64,000 nt of DNA from Fibrobacter succinogenes (GCA_902800345.1 CADCDO010000024.1:1-64000); one strand, 5' to 3'; positions 17,514-28,579 are shown, counted from the stretch's first letter. Notes: a model not told the origin generated them from the letters alone. A program made the numbers and translations.

Positions 17514-18077
17514 ATGGCATTATCAGCAAATATTACACGTGAAGGAGCGCTTGAACTCCTCAAAAAATACAACAAGGATCCGTTCCACCTTGAACATGGC
17601 GAAATCGTAGAGAAAACGTTGCGTTACTTTGCTCGTGAACTGGGCTACGGCGAAGACGAAGAATTCTGGGGAATTGTCGGTCTCTTGCACGATCTCGATT
17701 TTGAATTGTGGCCGGAACAGCATTGCATCAAGGAACGCGATTTGATGCAAGAGGCGGGGCTTTCGGAAGAGTTGATTCATGCGACAACGAGCCACGGTTG
17801 GTCCATCACGGTGGATGTCAAGCCTGAACACGAAATGGAAAAAGTGCTTTATGCCGTTGACGAACTCACAGGCTTGATTGGCGCGGTCGTTTTGATGCGT
17901 CCGTCCAAGAGCGTGCAGGATTTGGAGATGAAATCCGTCTTGAAAAAGTACAAGTCCCCGAAATTTGCGGCGGGCTGCTCTCGCGAAGTCATTGAACGCG
18001 GCGCGAACCTCCTCGGTTGGGAACTGAACGACCTCATTTCCCGAACCATCGCTGCTTTGAAAACCTTCAGACCGTAA
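17514..18077 (+). CDS. HD-domain protein
   Basis: From ATG 17514 this 187-aa protein shows an HD-type metal-dependent phosphohydrolase fold: His in LEHGEIVEKTLRYFARELG, the doublet in GLLHDLDFE, His residues in HATTSHGW, and a final Asp in AVDELTGLIGAVVLMRPSK. This subfamily (about 185 aa, often annotated hydrolase) has no assigned substrate; related HD enzymes hydrolyse nucleotides or phosphoesters. An earlier in-frame ATG at 17439 would add 25 residues with no similarity to the domain. It stands alone. Confidence 0.75.
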   Translation: MALSANITREGALELLKKYNKDPFHLEHGEIVEKTLRYFARELGYGEDEEFWGIVGLLHDLDFELWPEQHCIKERDLMQEAGLSEELIHATTSHGWSITVDVKPEHEMEKVLYAVDELTGLIGAVVLMRPSKSVQDLEMKSVLKKYKSPKFAAGCSREVIERGANLLGWELNDLISRTIAALKTFRP

Positions 18078-18202
18078 AAAGATTCCTTATACGGGGATTG
18101 ATTTTTTACGATTCTATGTGTAAAATGTTATTTTCATGAAAATATGTCAAACTAAAGGGAATATTTTATTATATTCTAGACACAAGATTTTGGAGATTTA
18201 AT

Positions 18203-18610
18203 ATGAATAAAAAAATTTTGATGGCAGTTTCTTTTGCGGCTTTGATGTTCGCAGGTTGCTCAAACTACTCTCATAAGGATTATACCGAAGTTCCGCTGAG
18301 TGAGGGTGAAGAATTTGTGCCTCCTACTGAATTCTGTGCATTTGAAGATTTCCCGCAAGGTGTTCCGTTTAAGGTTCTTGGCGTGGTCAAGGCTGCTAAG
18401 GGCACTTATGGCGGCGCTGATTATTTGAGACCGATTATTCAGGAAAAGGTCCAGAAAAAAGGTGGAAACGCAGTGGCGAACTACCATGAAAACCAGCGCT
18501 TTGGTTTCTGGCCATGGCGTATGGTTCGTCCGGTTGCTAGCGGTGATGCTATCACGATCTTGAATACTCGTGGTAAATCTTGCGCTGAAATGGGTGGAAA
18601 GACCCTTTAA
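18203..18610 (+). CDS. Small lipoprotein of unknown function
   Basis: A 135-aa lipoprotein with a clear signal and lipobox (LMFAGC) behind TTTGGAG. The mature part has a DYLRPIIQEKVQKKGGNAVANYH segment that recalls heavy-metal-binding/YbjQ-like or DUF4156-type lipoproteins in which a helix precedes GGNAV. That resemblance is weak and no function is claimed. It is monocistronic and followed by two terminators. Confidence 0.7.
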   Translation: MNKKILMAVSFAALMFAGCSNYSHKDYTEVPLSEGEEFVPPTEFCAFEDFPQGVPFKVLGVVKAAKGTYGGADYLRPIIQEKVQKKGGNAVANYHENQRFGFWPWRMVRPVASGDAITILNTRGKSCAEMGGKTL

Positions 18611-18633
18611 ATCAGTTTGCTAATTTATAGCAA

Positions 18634-18706
18634 AAACTCTCGGGCCATGAACTGTCCGAGAGTTTTTTTGTATAAAAAACGCTCCGAGAATTCGGAGCGT
18701 TTTTGC
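18634..18706 (+). terminator. Tandem intrinsic terminators
   Basis: Two hairpins follow the lipoprotein gene: AAACTCTCGG...CCGAGAGTTT with a T-run (18634-18668), and AACGCTCCGA-GAA-TTCGGAGCGTT with Ts (about 18678-18704). The second also has an A-run on its left and could serve the convergent trp operon. Confidence 0.85.
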
Positions 18707-18710
18707 GTTA

Positions 18711-18785
18711 TGTCATCCTGGAGCCTGTCAGGGCGAAGGTTCCAGGCCTGGATTCTTCGTCCCCCTGCAGGGTCCTCAGAATGAC
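18711..18785. repeat. GTCATCCTG...CAGAATGAC dispersed inverted repeat
   Basis: A full-length unit of the main dispersed family: GTCATCCTGGAGC...GAAGGTTCCAGG joined to its inverted half CCTGGATTCTTCG...CAGAATGAC. It fills the space between the terminators and the trpGD stop. Confidence 0.75.
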
Positions 18786-18786
18786 G

Positions 18787-20382
18787 TTAGGAATTCGTCG
18801 CGACCTTCACTTCTTCGATCTTCTTGAGGACGGAGCCATCTTCCATCGCCTTCATGGCCATTTCGAAGCCTTCCTTGACGCTTGCGGCTTTCTTGCTGAT
18901 GTAGAGGGCGGCACCGGCGTTCAGGGCGCAGGCATACTTGATGCCAGGGCGGCCCTTGCCGTTCAGCACGTCGAGAGCGAGGTTGAAGTTGTCCACGCCC
19001 GTACCGCCAGCGAGGTCTTCGGGGTCCACAGCCGGGACGCCGAATTCCTTCGGGTCGATGCGGTATTCGCGATATTCACCATCTTCCAAGATTTCGGCAA
19101 TGGTCGTCGGAACGCACGGAGAGATTTCATCGTAGCCGTCATCGGAAATGGCGACCATCACGCGCTTGGCGCCGAGGGCCTTTGCAGCCTTGGTGAACGG
19201 TTCCAGAATCGACTTGCTGTAAACGCCGAGCATGAGGTACTTGGCTTCGGCCGGGTTCGTGAGGGGGCCGAGCAGGTTCATGATGGTCTTCACGCCGAGG
19301 GCACCACGAACCGGGCCGGCAAAGCGCATGGCGCTGTGGTAGACCGGAGCCATGAGGAACACGAAGTTCGTCTTGTCGATGACGCTGGCGGCTTTTTCCG
19401 GAGTCATGTCGAGCTTGAAGCCGGCTGCGGTGTAGAAGTCGGCGGCGCCGGACTTGCTCGAAACAGCGCGGTTGCCGTGCTTGGCAATCTTGGCGCCACA
19501 GCTTGCAGCGATAAGACCGGAGAGAGAGCTCACGTTGAAGCTGCCCTTGCCGTCGCCACCGGTACCCACGATGTCGGTGAGTTCGTCACCGCTGTAGGGG
19601 AACTTGCGCTTCTTGCTGCTGAGCACCTTGGCGCAGCCCGCGATTTCTTCGGTCACGGGCCCCTTGCTGGAAAGTGCGGTAAGGATAGCGGCCATCTGGC
19701 GTTCGTCCATGATGCCGTCGGTCAGGTCTTCCATGAACATTTCGGCGGTTTCGCGGGTCAAGTCCTTGCCCGCGGTAAGCGTGTTCAGGATTCCGCGAAT
19801 GTCGAGCGGTTCGCGACGGTAGTTGAGGAAAGCCTTGAAGAATTCGTCGGCGCGGCCACTGGCAATCGATTCCGGGTGGAACTGCACGCCTTCAATCGGG
19901 AGAGTCTTGTGGCGAATGCCCATGATGTCACCGTCGGTAGCGCGGGCGGTCACTTCGAAATCGCTCGGAAGCGTTGATTCGTCGATGACCAAGCTGTGGT
20001 AACGCGTAAAGATATTCTTCTTGCCGATGGTGCGGAAGAGGCCCTTGCCGTCGAGGTCGATTTCTTCGGCAATGCCGTGCTTGATAAACTTAGCCTGCAC
20101 AATCTTGGCACCGAAGGCATAACCGATAGCCTGATGGCCGAGGCACACGCCGAGAATCGGGAGCTTGCCCGCAAAGTGCTTGATGGCTTCCACGGAGATG
20201 CCGGCGTCTTCGGGGCGGCCCGGGCCCGGGCTCACGATGAGGCGGCTCGGGTTCAGCTTTTCAATGTCGGCGACGGTGCATTCGCGGCTACGGAGCACGC
20301 GGATTTCTTCAGTGGTAATCTTGGCCAACGCTTGGTAAACGTTGTAAGTAAAAGAGTCGTAGTTATCGATAATGACGATCAT
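18787..20382 (-). CDS. trpGD: Anthranilate synthase glutaminase fused to anthranilate phosphoribosyltransferase
   Basis: A 531-aa fusion in tryptophan synthesis. Residues 1 to about 190 are a class I glutamine amidotransferase with catalytic Cys (GVCLGHQ) and the His-Glu pair (VQFHPES); it feeds ammonia to TrpE. Residues about 200-531 are TrpD with GTGGDGKGSFNVSS and KHGNRAVSS, which bind PRPP and anthranilate. I start at ATG 20382 (IVIIDNYDSFTYNV), behind AAGGAG; a longer open frame upstream only reads through the damaged trpE. TrpE stop and this start are separated by one base. Confidence 0.93.
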   Translation of the reverse strand: MIVIIDNYDSFTYNVYQALAKITTEEIRVLRSRECTVADIEKLNPSRLIVSPGPGRPEDAGISVEAIKHFAGKLPILGVCLGHQAIGYAFGAKIVQAKFIKHGIAEEIDLDGKGLFRTIGKKNIFTRYHSLVIDESTLPSDFEVTARATDGDIMGIRHKTLPIEGVQFHPESIASGRADEFFKAFLNYRREPLDIRGILNTLTAGKDLTRETAEMFMEDLTDGIMDERQMAAILTALSSKGPVTEEIAGCAKVLSSKKRKFPYSGDELTDIVGTGGDGKGSFNVSSLSGLIAASCGAKIAKHGNRAVSSKSGAADFYTAAGFKLDMTPEKAASVIDKTNFVFLMAPVYHSAMRFAGPVRGALGVKTIMNLLGPLTNPAEAKYLMLGVYSKSILEPFTKAAKALGAKRVMVAISDDGYDEISPCVPTTIAEILEDGEYREYRIDPKEFGVPAVDPEDLAGGTGVDNFNLALDVLNGKGRPGIKYACALNAGAALYISKKAASVKEGFEMAMKAMEDGSVLKKIEEVKVATNS

Positions 20383-20383
20383 C

Positions 20384-21826
20384 TTAGTTTTCTCCTTCGA
20401 GCACGGCGCGGATGGCACCCAGTTTCTCATTCGTTTCTTCAAATTCGCGGTCGGCATTCGAGGCCGCGACAATGCCACCACCGGCCTGCAGGCTGATGGT
20501 CTTGCCCTGCTTGAGGCAGCAACGGCCGCACCGGCGTAGAAGCGGCGCTTGACCTTTTCGAGGCCAGAAAGAATTTCAATCGCGCTGATTTTCGGGGCGC
20601 CACTCACCGTACCAGCCGGGAAGCTGGAGCGCAGCACTTCAATCGCCTTCTTGTTCTTCGCCACACGGCCCTGCACGTCAGAGACCAGGTGAATCACGTG
20701 GCTGAACTTTTCGCATTCCATGTACTTGGTGGTTTCCACCGTACCGGCTTCGCAGACGCATGTACTTGGTGGTTTCCACCGTACCGGCTTCGCAGACGCG
20801 GCCGAGGTCGTTACGGGCCAGGTCCACGAGCATCAAGTGTTCGGCGCGTTCCTTCGGGTCGCCCTTCAGGTTCTTCATCAAGGCTTCGTCTTCCACGTCA
20901 TCCTTACCGCGGCGGCGAGTGCCTGCAATCGGGTGAATCGTAGCGATACCGTCACGCACACGCACCAAGCTCTCCGGCGATGCACCGATAAACTGATGCG
21001 TGCCGTAATCGAGGAAGAACATGTACGGGGACGGGTTCACCGTGCGGAGGCGGCGGTAAATGTCGAGCGCTTCGATATCGCTTGCAAACTGGATGCGGCG
21101 AGAAGGCACGGCCTGCACGATGTTGCCGGCGATGATATGCTTCTGCAAGGCTTCGACCTTTTCGGTGTATTCCTTGCGGGACTGTTCCAGGTCGGTCATG
21201 GTGATGCCCTTGCCGTACTGCGGTTCGGGGGCGAGGTAGCTGAAGTCGAGGTCAGCAAGGCGAGCCTTCACCTTTTCAATGGCGGCCTTCAAGTCAATCT
21301 GGTGTTCTTCGTAGTTCAGTGCGAACAAATGAAGTTTTTCGGTGAAGTGGTCAAACACAATGTAAATGTGACCCACCAGGAATTCAGCTTCGGGAATGTT
21401 GAGTTCGTCCACCTGCGGGGCAAGGCGAATCGTATCGCAGCGGGCACAGAATTCATAGCCGAGGTAGCCCACGCCCGAAGAGGGAATAGGAATCTGGTTA
21501 GGCGGCACCGTGTTTTCGGCAGAAATCAGCGTGAGCGCATCGAGAATATCGCCCTCGCCTTCCTTGAGGAACGTGCTTTCCTTGCCGTCGATAATGATGC
21601 TCACGTCCTTCTCGTTCTGGCGCAGACGGAAGCCTTCGTCTACCATCAAGGTAGAGTAGCGGCTACGGCCGTGCGAGAAGCTTGCCGATTCGAAGATAGC
21701 CTTCGCGCCGAGCTTCTTGCCGAGCGAAAACGGGGTGTAACGTTCACCGGGCAGCGCCACGTAGATGCTGTCGGTACGGGGTTCGAAATTCGGGCTTTCG
21801 GTGATGTGCCTTATGTTCGTTGTCAT
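20384..21826 (-). pseudogene. trpE: Anthranilate synthase component I, disrupted by two out-of-frame lesions
   Basis: The first 355 or so codons are a normal TrpE (chorismate-using synthase): GNIVQAVPSRRIQF, GASPESLVRVRDG, IAGTRRRGKD, HLMLVDLARNDLGRV. At 20720-20799 a 40-base segment is duplicated in perfect tandem, which shifts the frame and ends translation early. Beyond it the sequence resumes in another frame (YMECEKFSHVIHLVSDVQG, FPAGTVSGAPK). A second lesion near 20515 fuses FYAGA to CLKQGKTISLQAGGGIV, dropping the usual GY...C.xIRT segment (about 17 residues) and shifting frame again. The tail then reads normally to TAA at 20384. Either the gene is dead or both are assembly errors. Confidence 0.85.
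20720..20799. repeat. Perfect 40-bp tandem duplication inside trpE
   Basis: The 40 bases beginning ATGTACTTGGTGGTTTCC occur at 20720-20759 and again at 20760-20799. Forty is not a multiple of three, so the second copy shifts the trpE frame. Confidence 0.95.
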
Positions 21827-21902
21827 TTTTAATCCTCTAGTTTAAAAACTCGTTTGCGTTTGCAAAGGCTTTAAGTCCCGGAGGATTTCGTCAATTTTCG
21901 GT

Positions 21903-21977
21903 AAAAAGGAAGGCCTCCGTGAGTCCGGAAGCCTTTGCTTAAAAATCTTGGGTGATTTGTAACAAATACCGGGCTCT
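21903..21977 (-). promoter_or_regulatory. trp attenuator (antiterminator and terminator)
   Basis: Downstream of the leader peptide are mutually exclusive helices on the minus strand. Segment 1 (21983-21989, GGACTCT) pairs with segment 2 (21971-21977, AGAGCCC). Segment 2 (21969-21976) can instead pair with segment 3 (21921-21928, CCGGACTC; 7 of 8). The terminator is AAGGCTTCCG-GACTCA-CGGAGGCCTT (21910-21935), ten pairs with one GU, followed by CCTTTTT. Ribosome stalling at the Trp codons would cover segment 1 and favour 2:3, allowing trpE to be read. Confidence 0.85.
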
Positions 21978-21980
21978 ATG

Positions 21981-22037
21981 TTAGAGTCCGCGCCACCAAC
22001 GACGATTGAAAGTTGCACTTGTTACGAAATTCATCAT
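21981..22037 (-). CDS. trpL: trp leader peptide
   Basis: An 18-residue frame, MMNFVTSATFNRRWWRGL, ends at TAA 21981-21983. Two tandem Trp codons (21993-21998) sit three codons before the stop, just ahead of the attenuator helices, as in classical transcription attenuation. The ribosome site is weak; either of two adjacent ATGs (22037 or 22034) may be used. Confidence 0.85.
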   Translation of the reverse strand: MMNFVTSATFNRRWWRGL

Positions 22038-22128
22038 GTCACAAAAATATCAATCATTTTTTCACATGGCAAGGGGTCGGCCTAAAAATTCTTGAAAAAT
22101 CCTATAAAATTACTCTGCAAATCTATTT

Positions 22129-23076
22129 TTAGGGCATATCTTCATCCAAGATGCACCATATAGAACGGTATTTTGTTTTATCGGGGCGGCATAAACTCAC
22201 CAGAATGCCATTGGGGGCGCCCATGTTACGCCGGACGCAATCGAACGATTCGTTATAACGCTCCGCACGGGCGTCGCAGTTTTCAGATGATGTTTTTGAA
22301 GGATCGTTTTTATAGCCCCATGCTTTGCAGGTTTCGTTTTCGAAAATCCATGTGTATCCATCATCTGTTATTTTCACATTGTACTTTTCAACGATAATTG
22401 TATCGACGTAGTAAGAATTGTTTTTGTTTTTGATTATAGTCAACATGGAGTCGCCTTCGAATGTATCTGTTGACCATGAAGAAGGGGTTTCGTAAATCGA
22501 ATCCATGTCTACTTCTGTTGATGGAATGCACAATCTGCCGTCTGCGTACCAGACGGTAATCGTGGAATCGTTCAGCTGAATCAAGCTCTTTTCGGATTCG
22601 TTGTAATAGAAATCGTTATTCCCGACAGTAATCTTTCCCGTGTAGAATGCAGTGCTATCGCATGCGCCCCAAGAGAGCGATTGACGACAGCGCATTGCCG
22701 GACCAAACATGAGCGAATCTTCTCGAACGTAAAAAACGCTGGGCTGAACGTAATTATCTTTACTCGGCTTCATCTTCGTTTTCCAGCCTTTGTCAATACC
22801 AGAACCAACACCAACGCAATATTCTTTGGTCGCCCATTCCAAATGAATGAAATTCTCCCAAAATTCGCCGTATTATTCCTTGTGCTGGCGCAATCCTTCG
22901 GCTGTGAAAACTTCTTCTGGCTTTTTATAGCTGAAAACCTGAGACTTTATTCCAGTCGTATCGAAGGGGAGTGTGTCCATGACGGTATTTTGTGAAGTCC
23001 CTTCTTGGTTTGATGAAGATGGGTCGGACTAGGAATTATCGCAAGCAACAAACAAAAGAGTTGTTGCCGCAATCAT
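22129..23076 (-). pseudogene. Lipoprotein gene with two in-frame stop codons
   Basis: One continuous frame runs from ATG 23076 to 22129. It starts MIAATTLLFVACDNS, a lipoprotein signal with lipobox FVAC, then meets TAG at 23029-23031, continues with a Ser/Gln-rich linker (SDPSSSNQEGT), meets TAA at 22873-22875, and then runs open for 237 residues. No indel is needed to join the parts, so two point mutations would restore a roughly 315-aa lipoprotein. The distal part is rich in Tyr, Trp and Cys (several probable disulphides) and matches no family I recognise. Translation of the distal part from an internal start would lack a signal peptide. Confidence 0.75.
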
Positions 23077-23243
23077 CGATGAAATTTTTAGAATAAATGC
23101 CCCAAACGTTTGAAATAACGTAAATGATATATAAAAAAGATTGGATGGAAACCAAACTGAATATGAAAAAATCCCCGCGAGCGGTCGCGGGAATTCTCGT
23201 ATAACATACTAATAACTAATGACTATTGACCAATGACCATTAA

Positions 23244-24563
23244 TCAATCGTCCAAGCAGTCGTTCATCACCTGGATAATCTTCTTCTTGTCCATGTGCTG
23301 GCCGATGAACACCAAACGGATGATGCGGTCGCCGTACTTTTCGTCCCAGATTTTCTGGAGCTGCGGATTTTCGGCGAGGATGCGCTTCTGCTCGGCTTCG
23401 CTTTCGGCGGCGAACCAGCGTCCAAAATTTTGGGCGGAGGCCTGCTTGCCGGCCTGTTCGAACAAGTAGCTTTCGCTGCGCTCGTCGCTGAACCAGATGA
23501 GACCCTTCGTGCGGATGATGCTCGTCGGATAATCGTCGAGGAACGCTTCAAACTTTTCGCGGTTCAACGGACGGTGGTCTTCATAGACAAACGTGCTGAT
23601 GCCATATTCGTCGCCATGCGGATGATCCTTGTCGTGGTGGTGGCCGCAGTGGCAAATGCCATGTTCATGGTCGCATTCGCTATGGTCTTCATCGTCGTGG
23701 TCATGATGATGTTCGTGTTCGTCATGGTCGTGATGATGGTGTTCGTGCTCGTCGTGGTCGTCGTCGTGATGGTGGTGATGCTCGTGCTCGTCATGATCGT
23801 CATCTTCATCGTCGTCGTGGTTGTCGTGACCTTCTTCGTTGAGCTTGATTGCCCAAGTGCTCGATTCGGCGACCTTGTTGAAGTCAAACTGCTTCGTGTC
23901 GAGAATGTCCTTCATTTCGACCTTGCCGTAGTTCGTCTCGATCATCTTGGCGGTCGGCTGCAAGGCTTTCACGACGGCCTTTACGTGTTCCAAGTCGTGT
24001 TTGCTCAGCGCATCGACCTTGTTCAGGATAATCGTGTTGCAGAATTCAATCTGCTGGATGAGCAAGTTTGCGATATCTTCTTCTTCGAGGTCTTCGTCGA
24101 GGAGCTTTTCGCCACCGGCAAATTCATCGGCGAGGCGCAACACGTCAACGACCGCGACAATGTTGTCCAAATGGCAGGGGAGGGGTCTGCCGTCCTTGCT
24201 GCGGAGCTGGCTACCGGCAAAACTGATGGTCTGTGCGATAGGAATCGGTTCGCAGATGCCGCTCGCTTCGATGAGGATGTAGTCGAACTTGCCCATTTCC
24301 AAAAGTTCGGCAATTTGTTCGATCAAGTCGGTCTTGAGAGAGCAGCAAATGCAGCCGTTCGAAAGCGGGACTACCTTGCCCGAGTCTTCCTTGGTGATGT
24401 TTCCGCCCTTTTCAATTAAAGTCTGGTCGATGTTCACTTCGCCAATGTCGTTCACGATGACGGCGACGTGATAACCTTGTTGGTTATTGAGAACGTAATT
24501 GAGGAGAGTTGTTTTGCCGGCTCCCAGGTAACCGGTCAGGAGCGTTATAGGTACTGATTTCAT
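23244..24563 (-). CDS. COG0523 metallochaperone GTPase with His-rich loop
   Basis: A 439-aa G3E-family GTPase. It has Walker A GYLGAGKTT (residues 11-19), the metal-binding GCICC motif (Cys71, Cys73, Cys74), the guanine-binding NKVD and a CobW C-terminal domain (about 330-425). Between the domains (about 250-320) is a run rich in His, Asp and Glu with more than 30 histidines, typical of zinc-handling members (ZNG1/YeiR/YjiA-like). It probably hands zinc to a target enzyme under metal shortage. It stands alone; a TGAGT-AA-ACTCA palindrome lies 38 bases upstream. Confidence 0.85.
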   Translation of the reverse strand: MKSVPITLLTGYLGAGKTTLLNYVLNNQQGYHVAVIVNDIGEVNIDQTLIEKGGNITKEDSGKVVPLSNGCICCSLKTDLIEQIAELLEMGKFDYILIEASGICEPIPIAQTISFAGSQLRSKDGRPLPCHLDNIVAVVDVLRLADEFAGGEKLLDEDLEEEDIANLLIQQIEFCNTIILNKVDALSKHDLEHVKAVVKALQPTAKMIETNYGKVEMKDILDTKQFDFNKVAESSTWAIKLNEEGHDNHDDDEDDDHDEHEHHHHHDDDHDEHEHHHHDHDEHEHHHDHDDEDHSECDHEHGICHCGHHHDKDHPHGDEYGISTFVYEDHRPLNREKFEAFLDDYPTSIIRTKGLIWFSDERSESYLFEQAGKQASAQNFGRWFAAESEAEQKRILAENPQLQKIWDEKYGDRIIRLVFIGQHMDKKKIIQVMNDCLDD

Positions 24564-24600
24564 GTGCTAAAATTTACTAAAAAAAGAAAAAATATGCAAT

Positions 24601-24612
24601 TGAGTAAACTCA
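24601..24612. promoter_or_regulatory. Palindrome upstream of the COG0523 gene, possible operator
   Basis: TGAGT-AA-ACTCA, extended to AATTGAGTAAACTCATT, lies 38-49 bases before the start codon. COG0523 genes are often under Zur or Fur-type control, so this is a candidate site. It shares the TGAGT-NN-ACTCA core with the palindromes at 17150 and 17230, so it may equally be a repeat fragment. Confidence 0.35.
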
Positions 24613-24699
24613 TTGATTGAGAAACTAGGACTTTGGAGTGATAAAATAACTTTTTTGAAAAATTTTAATAACATTATAGAAATATTTAGTTTTTCTTAA

Positions 24700-24886
24700 A
24701 TTTTTGTGTAAATTTGTTATTGGAGTCATGATGAGGGCTTAGGGCTAAAGAGATTCCAAACAAAGAACTGGTTTGATAATCATCTTCATAGGGGGGTGAT
24801 GGACCGTAGCTTTGCTGTGCTAGATCTTCAATTCAAAGTAAACAGTTCTTGGCGTTCCTTAGGTGTTTCCTAAGGAACGTTTTTGT
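24700..24886 (+). ncRNA. Candidate small structured RNA with intrinsic terminator
   Basis: The 351-base gap between the COG0523 gene and ligA has no plausible gene but ends in a strong plus-strand terminator, CGTTCCTTAGG-TGTTT-CCTAAGGAACG plus TTTTTG (24853-24885). No plus-strand gene precedes it. Upstream, AAGAACTG (24763-24770) pairs with CAGTTCTT (24843-24850), enclosing an ATCATC...GGTGAT hairpin and a TAGC...GCTA hairpin. This is consistent with a roughly 150-nt RNA starting near 24720. It matches no RNA family I can name; the 5' end is a guess. Confidence 0.45.
24853..24885 (+). terminator. Strong plus-strand terminator
   Basis: An 11-bp perfect stem (CGTTCCTTAGG/CCTAAGGAACG) with a 5-base loop and a TTTTTG tail. 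The minus strand has no T-run after the stem, so it does not serve ligA. Confidence 0.85.
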
Positions 24887-24914
24887 AGAATGAGCCGCTA
24901 TTTATATATAGTGG

Positions 24915-27170
<2,256 letters not shown>

Positions 27171-27734
27171 TTACATAATCATCTTCACGCCAATGGCTAT
27201 GAGGATAATCCCTGCGATGATTTCGGGAATCTTCGTCTTGAAGCGCTTGGCGGCGTGCCGGCCCATTTCGTAGCCGATAACGCCCATGGCAAAACTCGCA
27301 AAAGCGATAGCCGAGGTGGCAAATACCATGTTCGCGTTCACGAACGCAAACGAAATCCCGACCGCGAAGGCGTCGATGCTTGTCGCGACCGATAAAAGCA
27401 AGATGTTCACGATGGTGAGGTTCTTTGCCGCAATCTCTTCGCCTTCCTTTTCTCCGGCGTCCCCGTGAATCGCGCCCCATATCATGCGGAGTCCAAGAAT
27501 GCAGAGAATCGCGCAGGCAATCGGGGTGCCTACCGCATTGAACCAGCGTTCCGCAAAGCTCCCGAGGAAAAATCCGAGGAGCGTCATGACACCTTGAAAT
27601 ACGCCGAAACTCACCGCCTGGAGCATGGCACGGCTGTACTTGATTCCCGACTTCGAAAGTCCCGTGGCGATGGCGACCGCAAAGCAGTCCATCGCCTCTA
27701 CAATCGCGATAATGATGATTTCAATAATACCCAT
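27171..27734 (-). CDS. mntP: MntP-type manganese efflux pump
   Basis: The 187-aa protein has six membrane segments and the two acidic repeats of MntP: IVEAMDCFAVAIATG (Asp16) in the first half and SVATSIDAFAVGISF in the second. It exports Mn2+ across the inner membrane. Its start is two bases from the stop of the upstream gene on the same strand, so the two are co-transcribed. No yybP-ykoY riboswitch was recognised in that short junction. Confidence 0.87.
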   Translation of the reverse strand: MGIIEIIIIAIVEAMDCFAVAIATGLSKSGIKYSRAMLQAVSFGVFQGVMTLLGFFLGSFAERWFNAVGTPIACAILCILGLRMIWGAIHGDAGEKEGEEIAAKNLTIVNILLLSVATSIDAFAVGISFAFVNANMVFATSAIAFASFAMGVIGYEMGRHAAKRFKTKIPEIIAGIILIAIGVKMIM

Positions 27735-27736
27735 AA

Positions 27737-28537
27737 TTACTTCGTAAACTTGTAACGACCCAACAAGTCAAAATACCTAGCTTTCGGCGAAATTTTTACT
27801 GCCGGACGATGTTTACGGATGGCGGTGTATGCGATGGAGTTAACAAAGAAGAATTCTCGTAAATAATAACCAGCAGAAGATTCTTCTAGATATTTAATCT
27901 TAAATCCGTTGTCTGTCTTGACGTATTCTATAGTTTCGTTAAGATTTGCTTTCCCGTCACGTATCTCGTATTCATAACACTTAAAGTCGTTTGTCGAATC
28001 GCCAATGGTAAAACGAATCTCTGGTCTAGGATTATCTGTTCCATAGTCATTTATATGTTTCTCGAATAAAGTGTCGTTTGAGAAATAAAGTTCAGTAAAG
28101 GAATTATACTGGGAATTCAATGTGGATATGTATGAGCCCGTTATCTTTGCCGTATAGGAGCCTTCAAATTCTCCGTTGGAATAGGCTTTTTCATTAAGTA
28201 TGATTGTATCGCCTGATGTTTTTTGAAAAATGACCATCTCCGAACCTTTGCCAGAGATTTTTTCGTCGGAATTCCAATAGTAATGAGTAATTCTGAGGGG
28301 TTCTCCATCTTCCATCGGGTCCATAGCTAAACTGTCAATTTTCCCGTTAGTGTAATATATTTTGTGGGACCATTCGTTTTTATGGGTGTAGTTCTCTACA
28401 AAATACGAGGAGTCGTGATAGGCTTCGTCTTGGGTAATGTCCAAGCTTCCTTTAGAGAATAAAAAAACAGCTTCGGTACACGTATTCGCAGCCGCATAAT
28501 ACGCCAAAATCGCAAGACATAATAGGATTTTTTTCAT
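27737..28537 (-). CDS. Secreted protein with Fibrobacter C-terminal tail
   Basis: A 266-aa protein with a signal peptide (residues about 1-17) behind AGGAG. The middle is beta-rich with toxin_YwqK-like 'text' repeats (KIYYTNGKIDSLAMD, KAYSNGEFEGSYTAKI), and the end reads SPKARYFDLLGRYKFTK. The FDLLGR ending resembles the C-terminal export tails of Fibrobacter proteins but is shorter than usual. Probably periplasmic or surface. It shares a transcript with mntP; a functional link is not evident. Confidence 0.65.
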   Translation of the reverse strand: MKKILLCLAILAYYAAANTCTEAVFLFSKGSLDITQDEAYHDSSYFVENYTHKNEWSHKIYYTNGKIDSLAMDPMEDGEPLRITHYYWNSDEKISGKGSEMVIFQKTSGDTIILNEKAYSNGEFEGSYTAKITGSYISTLNSQYNSFTELYFSNDTLFEKHINDYGTDNPRPEIRFTIGDSTNDFKCYEYEIRDGKANLNETIEYVKTDNGFKIKYLEESSAGYYLREFFFVNSIAYTAIRKHRPAVKISPKARYFDLLGRYKFTK

Positions 28538-28579
28538 TAAACACTCCTGTCCCCCAAAAATAAAAAATATATTGTAGAT

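Noticed and set aside
18703-19977. A 424-codon open frame opposite trpGD
   Set aside because: Antisense to a well-recognised TrpD; codon-bias shadow with no family features.
23295-24419. A Val/Met-rich open frame opposite the COG0523 gene that could pass for a membrane protein
   Set aside because: The hydrophobic run is the antisense of the His-rich loop.
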